22,419 nt of DNA from NCBI GenBank assembly GCA_043818355.1, contig JBDRFX010000035.1, positions 1 through 22,419 on the forward strand. Direction: 5' to 3'. This DNA is from JAHJCL01 sp043818355. Lineage in GTDB: Bacteria > Patescibacteriota > Minisyncoccia > Minisyncoccales > DG-74-3. Both the position numbers and the translations under genes were made by a program. This document shows, in pieces, positions 1 to 7,166 of the stretch. Positions within the stretch are counted from its first letter, which is position 1; each line of letters opens with the position of its first letter. The notes under the pieces are model-generated. The model worked only from the letters and a program-made list of their open reading frames with translations. It did no database searches and was not told the origin of the DNA.

Positions 1-96
1 AGGGAAAATCTTTTTTAAAAATTTAACAGTATCTATCCCCTCTCTTCCCAATCCCAAGACCAGTATTTTTTTATCAGCTAAATTTTCTATTTTCAT
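1..96 (-). CDS. murD: UDP-N-acetylmuramoyl-alanine glutamate ligase (MurD or MurD2), N-terminal 32 codons only
   Basis: The gene runs off the left edge of the window. The visible N-terminus carries KKILVLGLGREG, the glycine-rich Rossmann start typical of MurD ligases, which add glutamate to UDP-MurNAc-L-Ala in the cytoplasm. The ATG at 96 is the first in-frame start; a nearer-upstream ATG at about 112 hits a stop within four codons. No Shine-Dalgarno is visible. It follows murL and a structured RNA on the same strand. With MurL next door, this ligase may be the L-Glu-adding MurD2 type, but 32 residues cannot separate MurD2 from ordinary MurD. MurC is less likely because a complete murC lies at 8393-9700. 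Confidence 0.75.
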   Translation of the reverse strand, partial: MKIENLADKKILVLGLGREGIDTVKFLKKIFP

Positions 97-133
97 TAAT
101 TTAAAATACCATGAAAATCATGTTTTTAAAAAC

Positions 134-156
134 AAAAAAAACGGGCTATTATCCCG
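134..156 (-). terminator. Intrinsic terminator of the structured RNA ahead of murD
   Basis: On the minus strand CGGG, a 7-nt loop and CCCG are followed directly by eight U residues. The stem is only 4 GC pairs. Its 3' arm belongs to an AAUAGCCC stretch that is also perfectly complementary to the loop of the upstream 13-bp hairpin, so the terminator may be conditional. It lies about 38 nt before the murD start. Confidence 0.65.
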
Positions 157-340
157 AGTGTTTTAAATAAAAGAATTTAGGGAGACGAGGTTGTCTTGAA
201 GAATTCAGTGAAATAGCCCAACTACTCTAACCTCGTCTCCCCGTGTCAAAGGTTTCTATAGCACTTATTCGCTATAGTTTTTAAGCATCCCATGCTGTTC
301 ATTTTTGTTGCCACCCTTAACTTTTGTTTTAATTTTACCC
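134..340 (-). ncRNA. Uncharacterised structured RNA or 5' leader between murL and murD
   Basis: A consensus promoter at 347-376 and a terminator at 134-156 bracket about 200 nt with no long ORF. In RNA order it contains three hairpins: 5 bp with a GGG loop (284-296), 7 bp with an 8-nt loop (256-277), and a perfect 13-bp stem (180-192 with 229-241) closing a 36-nt loop. Loop bases 212-219 (GGGCUAUU) are perfectly complementary to AAUAGCCC at 143-150 in the terminator. It could be a stand-alone small RNA or a transcription-attenuating leader or riboswitch for murD. I compared it by eye with 6S, SRP, tmRNA, RNase P, T-box and common riboswitch consensus sequences and saw no convincing match. The 5' end is estimated from the promoter and may be off by a few bases. 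It also contains an 18-codon ORF at 246-302. Confidence 0.7.
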
Positions 341-346
341 GGGTTC

Positions 347-376
347 ATTATACTATTATTTTTAATTTTTTGTCAA
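347..376 (-). promoter_or_regulatory. Sigma-70-type promoter of the structured RNA and murD
   Basis: Perfect -35 TTGACA (376-371) and perfect -10 TATAAT (352-347) on the minus strand, 18 bp apart. Transcription should begin near 340. It starts just past the murL stop codon, so murD has its own strong promoter despite sitting at the end of the murL operon. Confidence 0.85.
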
Positions 377-387
377 AAAAACAGACT

Positions 388-1767
388 CTATTTTAAGTTG
401 TAAATATCCTTCAATATTTTATTAAATTCTTTTGGTAAATAGTTTTTATTATCCCAAGAATTTAAAATTTTATCAGAATCATTTTTTAAAATTTTAGAAT
501 TTTTTGAAATCTTTTTCTCAAAATATTTTAAAAGATATGGTTTATCAGTTTTTTCTAAAATCAAATAAAGTAAAGCTAAACTTTCTTTATGTGTACCCAC
601 GCACTCAAAAGGTTTAAAGTCACCATCCCCTATTAATTGTTCCAATATGGGTAATAGTTTTTTATCATTCAATAAATCTTTCCCAAAAATTTTAATTAGT
701 TTTTCTGTATCTGCAAAAGGATAAAGAGCCATATAAACAAATAAACATTTTGAACAAGCACCACACCAATTACGTTTTGGTTTTTTGGTTCCTGACGTTG
801 TTTTGTTAGCTTCGTTACAACTCAAGAACACAGGAAAATATTTTTCATGAGCAGAAAAGAGTTTTGCTATTTGTATTTCATATAAAGGTCTCAAGAAACT
901 AAAATATTCAATGTCTTTGACCAAATATTTTTTAGAATAACCTCTGAACTTTTTTTCAAAGTCCCAACTCTTTGAGTATTGATGATTAATATCTGTATTC
1001 AGATATTTGATGTTGCCTTCATTAGAACTTCTTTCATTAGATAGGGCTATGAATCTATAATCAAAAACTACTCCCAACAGAATAGATAAAAAAGCTAAGT
1101 AAGCAGAAAAAGGAGTATGTCCATTCAAGAATTCTTTTTGATTCAGTTCTAAAAGTTTTTTATCAATTTTTCTTTCTACAATAATAGGATCTTTGCATCC
1201 TGCTAATTTCATAATTTCTTTACTTGGTTTAGTTGGATTTAAGGAAAAACAATTTATACCAGCGGGCCATTTTTTTAAAGACTCAACAGTAACAACAGAA
1301 TCCTTGCCTCCCCCAATAGGAATCAATATTCTATTTCGAGTTTCGTCAGCATAAATAGCATTATCGGGTAATTCAGAAGATATTTTTAAAAATTCTTTAT
1401 TTTTAAAATCTATTTTATTGATATAGAAAAATTCCCCCATTCCATTGATTAACAAATCCATCCACCACTTTTTTTGAGAAACGTTAAGCCCTCCAGCTTG
1501 AATGTGAATTTGAGGAGAACAGGTAGCCTTCCAATAACTTATCATTTCTATGAGGCCTAAATTAAAAATTAAATTATTTAAAATTTTTTTAGATATTTTT
1601 TTAATTCTTCTTTCGTCAATATTTTTAATAATTATCTCTGGATTAAATTCAATGTCGGGTTTTATTTTAAAAACAAAAGAGATCGTCAAATTCTTTTTTG
1701 AAATGGCATATGAATATTTTTCAAAAACAAACAGAGGATATTTTTTTCTTAAAGTTTTAAAATCCAT
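388..1767 (-). CDS. murL: MurL-type UDP-MurNAc-L-Ala-L-Glu epimerase
   Basis: 459 residues. MurL, characterised in Xanthomonas, uses ATP to activate UDP-MurNAc-L-Ala-L-Glu and invert the terminal L-Glu to D-Glu, replacing glutamate racemase. Visible here are an adenylation (PP-loop-like) motif PIGGGKDS at 150-157, NGHTPFSAY at 215-223, SNERSSNEGN at 243-252, a cysteine cluster C318/C335/C338/C341 (NWCGACSKC), and GTHKES at 391-396. The family call is from memory of these motifs and from context: the start overlaps the mraY end by 11 nt, and murD follows on the same strand. The gene sits in a long cell-wall operon and probably depends on upstream promoters. The alternative is another PP-loop ATPase of unknown substrate; the cell-wall neighbourhood argues against that. 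Confidence 0.75.
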   Translation of the reverse strand: MDFKTLRKKYPLFVFEKYSYAISKKNLTISFVFKIKPDIEFNPEIIIKNIDERRIKKISKKILNNLIFNLGLIEMISYWKATCSPQIHIQAGGLNVSQKKWWMDLLINGMGEFFYINKIDFKNKEFLKISSELPDNAIYADETRNRILIPIGGGKDSVVTVESLKKWPAGINCFSLNPTKPSKEIMKLAGCKDPIIVERKIDKKLLELNQKEFLNGHTPFSAYLAFLSILLGVVFDYRFIALSNERSSNEGNIKYLNTDINHQYSKSWDFEKKFRGYSKKYLVKDIEYFSFLRPLYEIQIAKLFSAHEKYFPVFLSCNEANKTTSGTKKPKRNWCGACSKCLFVYMALYPFADTEKLIKIFGKDLLNDKKLLPILEQLIGDGDFKPFECVGTHKESLALLYLILEKTDKPYLLKYFEKKISKNSKILKNDSDKILNSWDNKNYLPKEFNKILKDIYNLK

Positions 1768-2848
1768 TTTGAGCTAATAAGCGAATAGCGACTCCCAGAA
1801 TGGCAGATACAACACCAAAAATCCAGAAGCGCATTGTTACTTTATATGATGGCCATCCCATAGCCTCAAAGTGATGATGAATGGGAGTTGAAAGCCAAAT
1901 CTTTTTACCACGGTATTTCTTAGAAAGTACCTGTAATATAGTTGTTGCGACTGTTATTACCAAAGGAAGAGCAATGATGGGTAAAACAGCCACAGAATCA
2001 GTCAGGAAGGCAGCCACAGCCATTGTTGAAGTCAAACCCAAGACTCCTGTTTCTCCCATATAGAATTTAGCAGGAGGAATGTTAAACCATAAGAAAGAAA
2101 ATAAGCTTCCCAAGATAACAGCACAAAAACTAGCCAAATTAATCTTTCCTTGAGAAAAGGCAATAATGGTGAGGGCGCTGAATACCGAAGCAAACAAACC
2201 ACCAGCCAAACCGTCTAGTCCATCAATAATTCCAGAAGACCAACAGGCAACCATAACAAGAATAAATAAAGGAACATATAATATTCCAATGTCTAGATGA
2301 ATGCCTTCGGGAAAATTAAAAATTAAAGGAATAGAAATGCTACTTTTGCCCAATTTGTAATAAAACCACAAACCTCCCACCAAGCCAATTAGAGAAACAA
2401 GAGCCAATCTTTTTATAAAAGTAATACCACCGCCAATGTATTTTCCTTTGTCAGAAATAGTTAAGTAATCATCTGCAAGACCAACAATAGATCCAGCTAG
2501 GATTGAAAACAAGGGAAGCCAGGTTTCACTTCTAGAAAGAAAATTCATTTTTTTTAACCACCAAATATCAGATATTTCAGATGTGAAATAAACTAGCAGG
2601 ATAATCAAGAGAACTGTTCCCCAAATCAAGACCCCTCCACCCCTTGGAGCAGATGTTTCTTTTTCTTTATGCAGACTATAGAAAACAGTAGCGTCTTCGC
2701 CTGTAATGCTTTTTTCTCTAGCTTTTTTTTTCCAAAATTTAGTTTTATTTAAAAAACCAATCAATAAGGGCGCTAAAAGAAAAGAGAAAACGGCAGACAT
2801 GGTTGAAAGAAAAAATATCTTAATTACATTAAATGTTAGAAGGGTCAT
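1757..2848 (-). CDS. mraY: Phospho-N-acetylmuramoyl-pentapeptide transferase
   Basis: 363 residues, the usual MraY length, with about ten membrane segments. It transfers phospho-MurNAc-pentapeptide from UDP to undecaprenyl phosphate, making lipid I at the inner membrane face. Motifs: GLADDYLT with the DD pair at 126-127, IIDGLDGLAGG at 207-217, MGETG at 264-268 and PIHHHFEAMGW at 322-332 with the diagnostic histidine triplet. Three departures from the textbook enzyme are visible: the Asn-rich stretch before DGLDG reads SSGI, the third catalytic-region Asp is Glu (E266), and the usual GTPTMGG is SAPRGGG (67-72 region). The histidine motif still favours MraY over WecA-type transferases. It overlaps the carboxypeptidase gene upstream by 20 nt and murL downstream by 11 nt, so the three are surely cotranscribed. 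Confidence 0.93.
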   Translation of the reverse strand: MTLLTFNVIKIFFLSTMSAVFSFLLAPLLIGFLNKTKFWKKKAREKSITGEDATVFYSLHKEKETSAPRGGGVLIWGTVLLIILLVYFTSEISDIWWLKKMNFLSRSETWLPLFSILAGSIVGLADDYLTISDKGKYIGGGITFIKRLALVSLIGLVGGLWFYYKLGKSSISIPLIFNFPEGIHLDIGILYVPLFILVMVACWSSGIIDGLDGLAGGLFASVFSALTIIAFSQGKINLASFCAVILGSLFSFLWFNIPPAKFYMGETGVLGLTSTMAVAAFLTDSVAVLPIIALPLVITVATTILQVLSKKYRGKKIWLSTPIHHHFEAMGWPSYKVTMRFWIFGVVSAILGVAIRLLAQNGF

Positions 2849-3782
2849 TCTGTATATAATTAATTATTTTTTGGGATTCAATGATTCTAGTTATAGAAGA
2901 GGTAGCCCCTAATATTATATTAATGAATTTATCTCCCTTTGTATTTTTCAAAGCAAAAACCATACATCCTCCAGCCTCGTCAGTGTATCCTGTTTTGCCT
3001 CCAATGAATGATAATTTGCCAGAAGATAAACTAGAAACCCCATTATTAGTTTCATATGGACCTTTTTTCATAGAAGCCTCAAAAATCATTGGTTGGTTAG
3101 ATAAAATATATTCAGCCAAATTCAACAAATCAGTTGTAGTAGATCTGTTAAATAGATGAATGGTTTTTTCACTATGTTTTACGCCTTGAGGGTCTAGTCC
3201 AGTAGGATTTACAAAATATGTATTATTCAATCCTATTTTTTGAGCTTTTTGATTCATTTTATCAACAAAGTTTTCAGGACCCATAACCTCAGCCAGAGCC
3301 CAAGCAGCGTCATTACTAGAATAGATCATCATTAAAGAAAAAAGAGTATCTATAGAAAAAGATTCTCCCTTTTTTAAATTACTATAAATGGGAACATTAT
3401 CTTGAGATGCTGCTTTCTCTGAAACAGTAATAACGTTATCAAAGTTATAGGTTTCTGGGTTTTCAATTATAACTAGGGCGGTCATTAATTTGGTCAATGA
3501 CGCTATTGGTAAAACTTTTTTTGAATCTTCTCTAAATAATGTTTTTTGTTTTCCATAGCTAGTAATTTTTTGAGATAAGGCCGATTCGCTATTAATTTCT
3601 ATATCGGGAAAAACATGTTTTGGAATTTCCAAAATAACCATCTGTTCTAATGGTTTTGATATTTGCGCATAAAGGAAATTTTCTAATAAAAAACTCAAAG
3701 AAGAGGTGCCCCCCAAAAGCAACAAACTAGAAAGAAAACCTATTAGCAATAATCTAATTTTCTCTTTTTTCTTTCTATTCAT
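2829..3782 (-). CDS. D-alanyl-D-alanine carboxypeptidase (low-molecular-weight PBP, peptidase S11)
   Basis: 317 residues. An N-terminal membrane helix (about 11-35) anchors or exports the enzyme; the catalytic domain follows with the three penicillin-binding signatures: SLTK at 95-98 (nucleophile S95), SSN at 155-157 and KTG at 263-265, in the arrangement GGKTGYTDEAGGC typical of peptidase S11. It would trim the terminal D-Ala from peptidoglycan pentapeptides outside the membrane. The protein is shorter than E. coli PBP5 and ends soon after the catalytic domain, with no room for the PBP5 C-terminal domain. The gene starts 3 nt after the aspS stop and overlaps mraY, so it is an operon member. 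No Shine-Dalgarno precedes its ATG. Confidence 0.92.
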   Translation of the reverse strand: MNRKKKEKIRLLLIGFLSSLLLLGGTSSLSFLLENFLYAQISKPLEQMVILEIPKHVFPDIEINSESALSQKITSYGKQKTLFREDSKKVLPIASLTKLMTALVIIENPETYNFDNVITVSEKAASQDNVPIYSNLKKGESFSIDTLFSLMMIYSSNDAAWALAEVMGPENFVDKMNQKAQKIGLNNTYFVNPTGLDPQGVKHSEKTIHLFNRSTTTDLLNLAEYILSNQPMIFEASMKKGPYETNNGVSSLSSGKLSFIGGKTGYTDEAGGCMVFALKNTKGDKFINIILGATSSITRIIESQKIINYIQNDPSNI

Positions 3783-3785
3783 TTT

Positions 3786-5177
3786 TTACTTTTTATCTAT
3801 TTTAATATGAAGTTCTTTCAATTGTTCCTCAGAAACCTCAGAAGGAGTTCCCATCATTAATCCCCTATTATCTCCAGTTTTGGGAAAAGCTATTACTTCT
3901 CTAATATTTGGCTCGTTTAAGACAACAGCTAAAAATCTATCTATGCCAGGAGCTATTCCTCCGTGTGGAGGAACACCAAAGCTAAAGGCTTCAAAATAGT
4001 TTTTAAATTTCTCTCTTACTTCTTCAGCCTTATGTCCCAAAACTTCAAAAACTGCAGTTAAAAGATTAAGGTCAATTGTTCTAATGCTTCCTCCACCAAT
4101 TTCAAAACCATTTAAAACAAAATCATACTGGCGAGCCCTAATGTCTTTAGGGTTTTTCTTAATCTTTTCAATGTCTGTAGTATGAGGTTGTGTAAATGGA
4201 TGATGAGCTGCTCCCCATCTTTTAGTTCCTTCATGCCATTCAAACATTGGGAAGTCAGTAACAAAAGCAAAAGCTAATTCATTAGGATTATTCTTATCTT
4301 TTCTTAAGTCTGGCTTGTCAGTATTATACTTTTCAATAGCCTCTTTGTGAGTCATTCTAATGAATGGCTTTTGAGTAAAGGTTTTTTCTGGAAATAATTT
4401 TTCAATTATTTGAGTATATAGTTTTTCAGTTAACTGCATAATATCTTCTTCATCTACAAAAGACATCTCAATGTCGAGTTGAGTAAACTCAGCCTGTCTG
4501 TCTCCTCTTGGGTCTTCATCTCTTAAGCATCTGGCTATTTGAAAATATCTTTCTAGTCCAGCTACCATTAAGAGTTGTTTGTATTGTTGAGGACTTTGAG
4601 GAAGAGCATAAAAGCTTCCAGGATTAATTCTAGAAGGAACTAAAAAGTCTCTTGCTCCTTCAGGAGTAGATTTCGTAAGAAGAGGAGTTTCCACCTCAAC
4701 AAACTCTTCTTTTTTAAGAAATTCTCTCATGAACTGAATAACATTATGGCGCATAGCAAGATTTCTTTGTAGTCTTTCTCTTCTCAGGTCTATATAGCGA
4801 TATTGTAATCTTTTCTCTTCCGAAATTTCATAACCATCTCCATCTATACTAAAGGGGATTGTTTTGGCTTCAGAGTAAATTTTTATTTCTTCTGGGGTTA
4901 GTTCTATTGTTCCAGTTTTAACATCTTTATTGATCATTCCTTCTGGCCTTTTTCCAATCTCTCCAGTAACTTCAATCACCCATTCTGGCCTCAAAGTCTC
5001 AGCTATTTTATAAAGTTCTTCGTTTTTTTGACTAAAAACTATTTGCATGAGGCCGGTTTTATCTCTGAGGTCAACAAATAGGATTTTTCCATGTGCCCTT
5101 ACACTATTAACCCAGCCAGCAATCTTCACTTTTTTGCCTACCTCTTCAATTGTTTTTTTAATAAATATTCTTTTCAT
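3786..5177 (-). CDS. aspS: Aspartyl-tRNA synthetase, bacterial type without the GAD insertion domain
   Basis: 463 residues from the ATG at 5177, which gives the standard N-terminus MKRIFI and avoids running into the response-regulator gene; a start at 5210 is possible but would overlap it. It charges tRNA-Asp in the cytoplasm. The order is: OB-fold anticodon domain (about 1-110, with WVNSVRAHGKILFVDLRD), class II motif 1 (VEVETP region), the bacterial block TKSTPEGARDFLVPSR, motif 2 (FQIARCLRDEDPRGDRQAEF) and motif 3 (GIAPGIDRF). Typical bacterial AspRS is about 580-600 residues. The difference is the GAD domain, missing between DKPDLR and FVTDFPMFEW, where only about 14 residues remain. H29 in the OB fold matches the His reported to favour non-discriminating AspRS, which would also make Asp-tRNA-Asn. 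Confidence 0.95.
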   Translation of the reverse strand: MKRIFIKKTIEEVGKKVKIAGWVNSVRAHGKILFVDLRDKTGLMQIVFSQKNEELYKIAETLRPEWVIEVTGEIGKRPEGMINKDVKTGTIELTPEEIKIYSEAKTIPFSIDGDGYEISEEKRLQYRYIDLRRERLQRNLAMRHNVIQFMREFLKKEEFVEVETPLLTKSTPEGARDFLVPSRINPGSFYALPQSPQQYKQLLMVAGLERYFQIARCLRDEDPRGDRQAEFTQLDIEMSFVDEEDIMQLTEKLYTQIIEKLFPEKTFTQKPFIRMTHKEAIEKYNTDKPDLRKDKNNPNELAFAFVTDFPMFEWHEGTKRWGAAHHPFTQPHTTDIEKIKKNPKDIRARQYDFVLNGFEIGGGSIRTIDLNLLTAVFEVLGHKAEEVREKFKNYFEAFSFGVPPHGGIAPGIDRFLAVVLNEPNIREVIAFPKTGDNRGLMMGTPSEVSEEQLKELHIKIDKK

Positions 5178-5184
5178 ATATTTT

Positions 5185-5547
5185 TTAAAGATATTTGATG
5201 ATTTTCTCAATAACTTGTTTTGGCGTATAGCTAGTTTTTAATAAATATTCTTTAGCTCCCATATTAAGCGCTAATTTTTTAGTCTCTATATCGTCATAGT
5301 TTGAGAATACAACTACAGGAATATTAGATATTTTTGAATCTTGGCTTAATTGTTCTAAAAAGTAAATACCATTTTCATTAGGAAGTAATATGTCTAGTAA
5401 AACTAAATCAGGTTTTTCTTTTCTGGCCAATTCTAGTCCACCAAAAGGTTCAAAGGCCGTTAGTACAGTAAAGTTTTCTTGAACTAATTTTTGAGCATAC
5501 ATTTCAGAAAGGATCTTTTCATCTTCAATCAATAGAATTTTTTTCAT
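5185..5547 (-). CDS. Single-domain response regulator (CheY-like receiver)
   Basis: 120 residues forming one receiver domain and nothing else. The acidic pair E8/D9 (LIEDE), phospho-acceptor D52 (LVLLDILLP), switch Ser S82 (VVVFSN) and K104 (YLLKTS) are all present, so it should be phosphorylated. There is no DNA-binding or enzymatic output domain; it must act by protein contact or as a phosphate relay or sink. It starts 8 nt after the stop of the histidine kinase gene and is its probable partner. The next gene is aspS, 7 nt downstream. No Shine-Dalgarno is evident. Confidence 0.93.
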   Translation of the reverse strand: MKKILLIEDEKILSEMYAQKLVQENFTVLTAFEPFGGLELARKEKPDLVLLDILLPNENGIYFLEQLSQDSKISNIPVVVFSNYDDIETKKLALNMGAKEYLLKTSYTPKQVIEKIIKYL

Positions 5548-5555
5548 TAAGTATT

Positions 5556-7166
5556 TTATTTTAATGGTAATATTATTGTGAATGTTGATCCCTTATTTCT
5601 CCCCTTGCTTTCAGCCTTAATGTCTCCCTTGTGCATTTGGACAAATTTTTTAGCAATATATAGCCCTAGCCCCACACCTTCTGTGTATAGTTTAGTTCCA
5701 GCCATACCCCTAGAAAAACTTTTAAATATTTTAGATATTTCATCTTGACTCATTCCAGATCCCGTGTCAGTTATTTTTATAACAGCACTCTCCATTTCTT
5801 TAATTTTTTCTGATTTAAGAGTAATAGTTATTCCTCCCTCAGTAGTATATTTTATAGCATTATCAATGAGGTTTGTTAAAATTTCTACCATTTTACTTTT
5901 ATCCATAAAGATTTTCGGTAAGGATTTTTTAGGTTTTTCAAATTTAATATATAAATTCTTTTTTTGAACTGGTTTTTTTAGACTATCAATAGTTTCTTCT
6001 ATAATTTCCTCTAGAGAGTATTTATCAAATTTTAATTCTATTTTACCAGATTCAATTCGGGAGAGATTTAATAAATTATTAACTAGTTTTATTAATCTTT
6101 CATTTGCCTTATATACATTATTAAGTGGCTTTTCAGTTTTTTCAGGCAAATCACCATAAGTGCCCTCAGACAGCATTGAAACATATCCTTTGATTGCGCT
6201 TAAAGGAGTTCTTAATTGATGAGAAGCAATAGAAATGAATTCGGATTTTGCTTTATCTAATTTTTGTAAATCTTTATAAGCTTTTTGTAATCTTTCTCTG
6301 TATTCTATTTCCTTAGTTACACTTTTAATCAACAAATAGCCAAAATATAGGAAGAGCATTAATAATAAACTTTTAAAAATTCTGGCTGTTAAGTCTGTAG
6401 TCAAAACAGCTATATCAATGGCGACCAAGAAAGAGATTAGGGCAACTAATAAAGCGGTTAAAGCTATTTTTATGCCAAATAATTTTTTCTCTACAATAGC
6501 ATAAGCAGTAAAGCCCAGAAGGAATATTGCTGAATAGTCTCCAAAATAATATAAGTTTACTGTATTAAAAAATAATGGCAGAGCTATGTTGAAAACAATA
6601 TTGCCGACATAAAAGATAAATATTCCTATTAGAAAATATTGCACCTTTTGTTTTATTATTATTGAAGAGCTGAAATAGTTTTTAAATAAAGGTTGTAGGG
6701 TGGCATATATCAAGAAAAACACTATTCCCAAAAACGGAATCATTCCTTCGCCGTAGATGATTGATAAATTTTCACCAACAAATTCAACGTCACTAATTAT
6801 TAAGTCAGTAAATCCTGTGAGAATAGAAGATGCTATTCCCAGTAAAAGAACAATTATAGTTAGATTTTTATATTCTTTTTCTTTTTGGAAAAGCGCAATT
6901 ACAAATAAATATAAAGAAACAAAGAAGGGAGGGGTAACAAACCAAGCAATTCTTAAAGAAAGTTCAGATAATTCAATATTTGCCCCGCCGAATAACCTAG
7001 CAAGATAAGCAAAATCTACCCAAAAAGCCATTAAAAGGAACATTAGTACAAAGATTTTATTTATCTTTTCTTTTTTCTCTTGTCCATTAACCAAAAAAGA
7101 TAACCAAAGACCAACTAGATTAATAATCAAAACGATTGTCTTATGGGCAGAAAGAAAGTCTATCAT
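5556..7166 (-). CDS. Sensor histidine kinase with multi-pass membrane N-terminus
   Basis: 536 residues. The first 285 or so residues form about seven to nine membrane helices resembling the 7TM histidine-kinase sensor region (with a DFAYLARLFGG stretch at 51-61); no periplasmic PAS or Cache domain is evident. A short coiled linker leads to HisKA with SHQLRTPLSAIKGY (phospho-acceptor H316), then HATPase: N-box NLIDNAIKYT (432-441), G1 DTGSGM (467-472), and G2 GVGLGLYIAKK (497-507). All catalytic motifs are intact. The ATG lies inside the end of the prenyltransferase gene (4-nt ATGA overlap), indicating translational coupling. The stimulus is unknown; a membrane or envelope signal is plausible, given the helix-rich sensor and the linked cell-wall genes. 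Confidence 0.93.
   Translation of the reverse strand: MIDFLSAHKTIVLIINLVGLWLSFLVNGQEKKEKINKIFVLMFLLMAFWVDFAYLARLFGGANIELSELSLRIAWFVTPPFFVSLYLFVIALFQKEKEYKNLTIIVLLLGIASSILTGFTDLIISDVEFVGENLSIIYGEGMIPFLGIVFFLIYATLQPLFKNYFSSSIIIKQKVQYFLIGIFIFYVGNIVFNIALPLFFNTVNLYYFGDYSAIFLLGFTAYAIVEKKLFGIKIALTALLVALISFLVAIDIAVLTTDLTARIFKSLLLMLFLYFGYLLIKSVTKEIEYRERLQKAYKDLQKLDKAKSEFISIASHQLRTPLSAIKGYVSMLSEGTYGDLPEKTEKPLNNVYKANERLIKLVNNLLNLSRIESGKIELKFDKYSLEEIIEETIDSLKKPVQKKNLYIKFEKPKKSLPKIFMDKSKMVEILTNLIDNAIKYTTEGGITITLKSEKIKEMESAVIKITDTGSGMSQDEISKIFKSFSRGMAGTKLYTEGVGLGLYIAKKFVQMHKGDIKAESKGRNKGSTFTIILPLK

Noticed and set aside
300..320. GGGTGGCAAC in the leader RNA resembles the T-box core
   Set aside because: It lies near the 5' end instead of just before the terminator, the ACCGCG part is missing, and there is no Stem I or specifier arrangement.
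134..340. Structured RNA as 6S, SRP, tmRNA or RNase P RNA
   Set aside because: The long helix is a local hairpin on the 3' side and not a 5'-3' closing rod, and none of the conserved core sequences of those RNAs is visible.
338..343. CCCGGG near the promoter pairing with CUCGGG near the terminator as a closing stem of the RNA
   Set aside because: The predicted transcription start (about 340) falls inside CCCGGG, so the 5' arm would be incomplete in the RNA.
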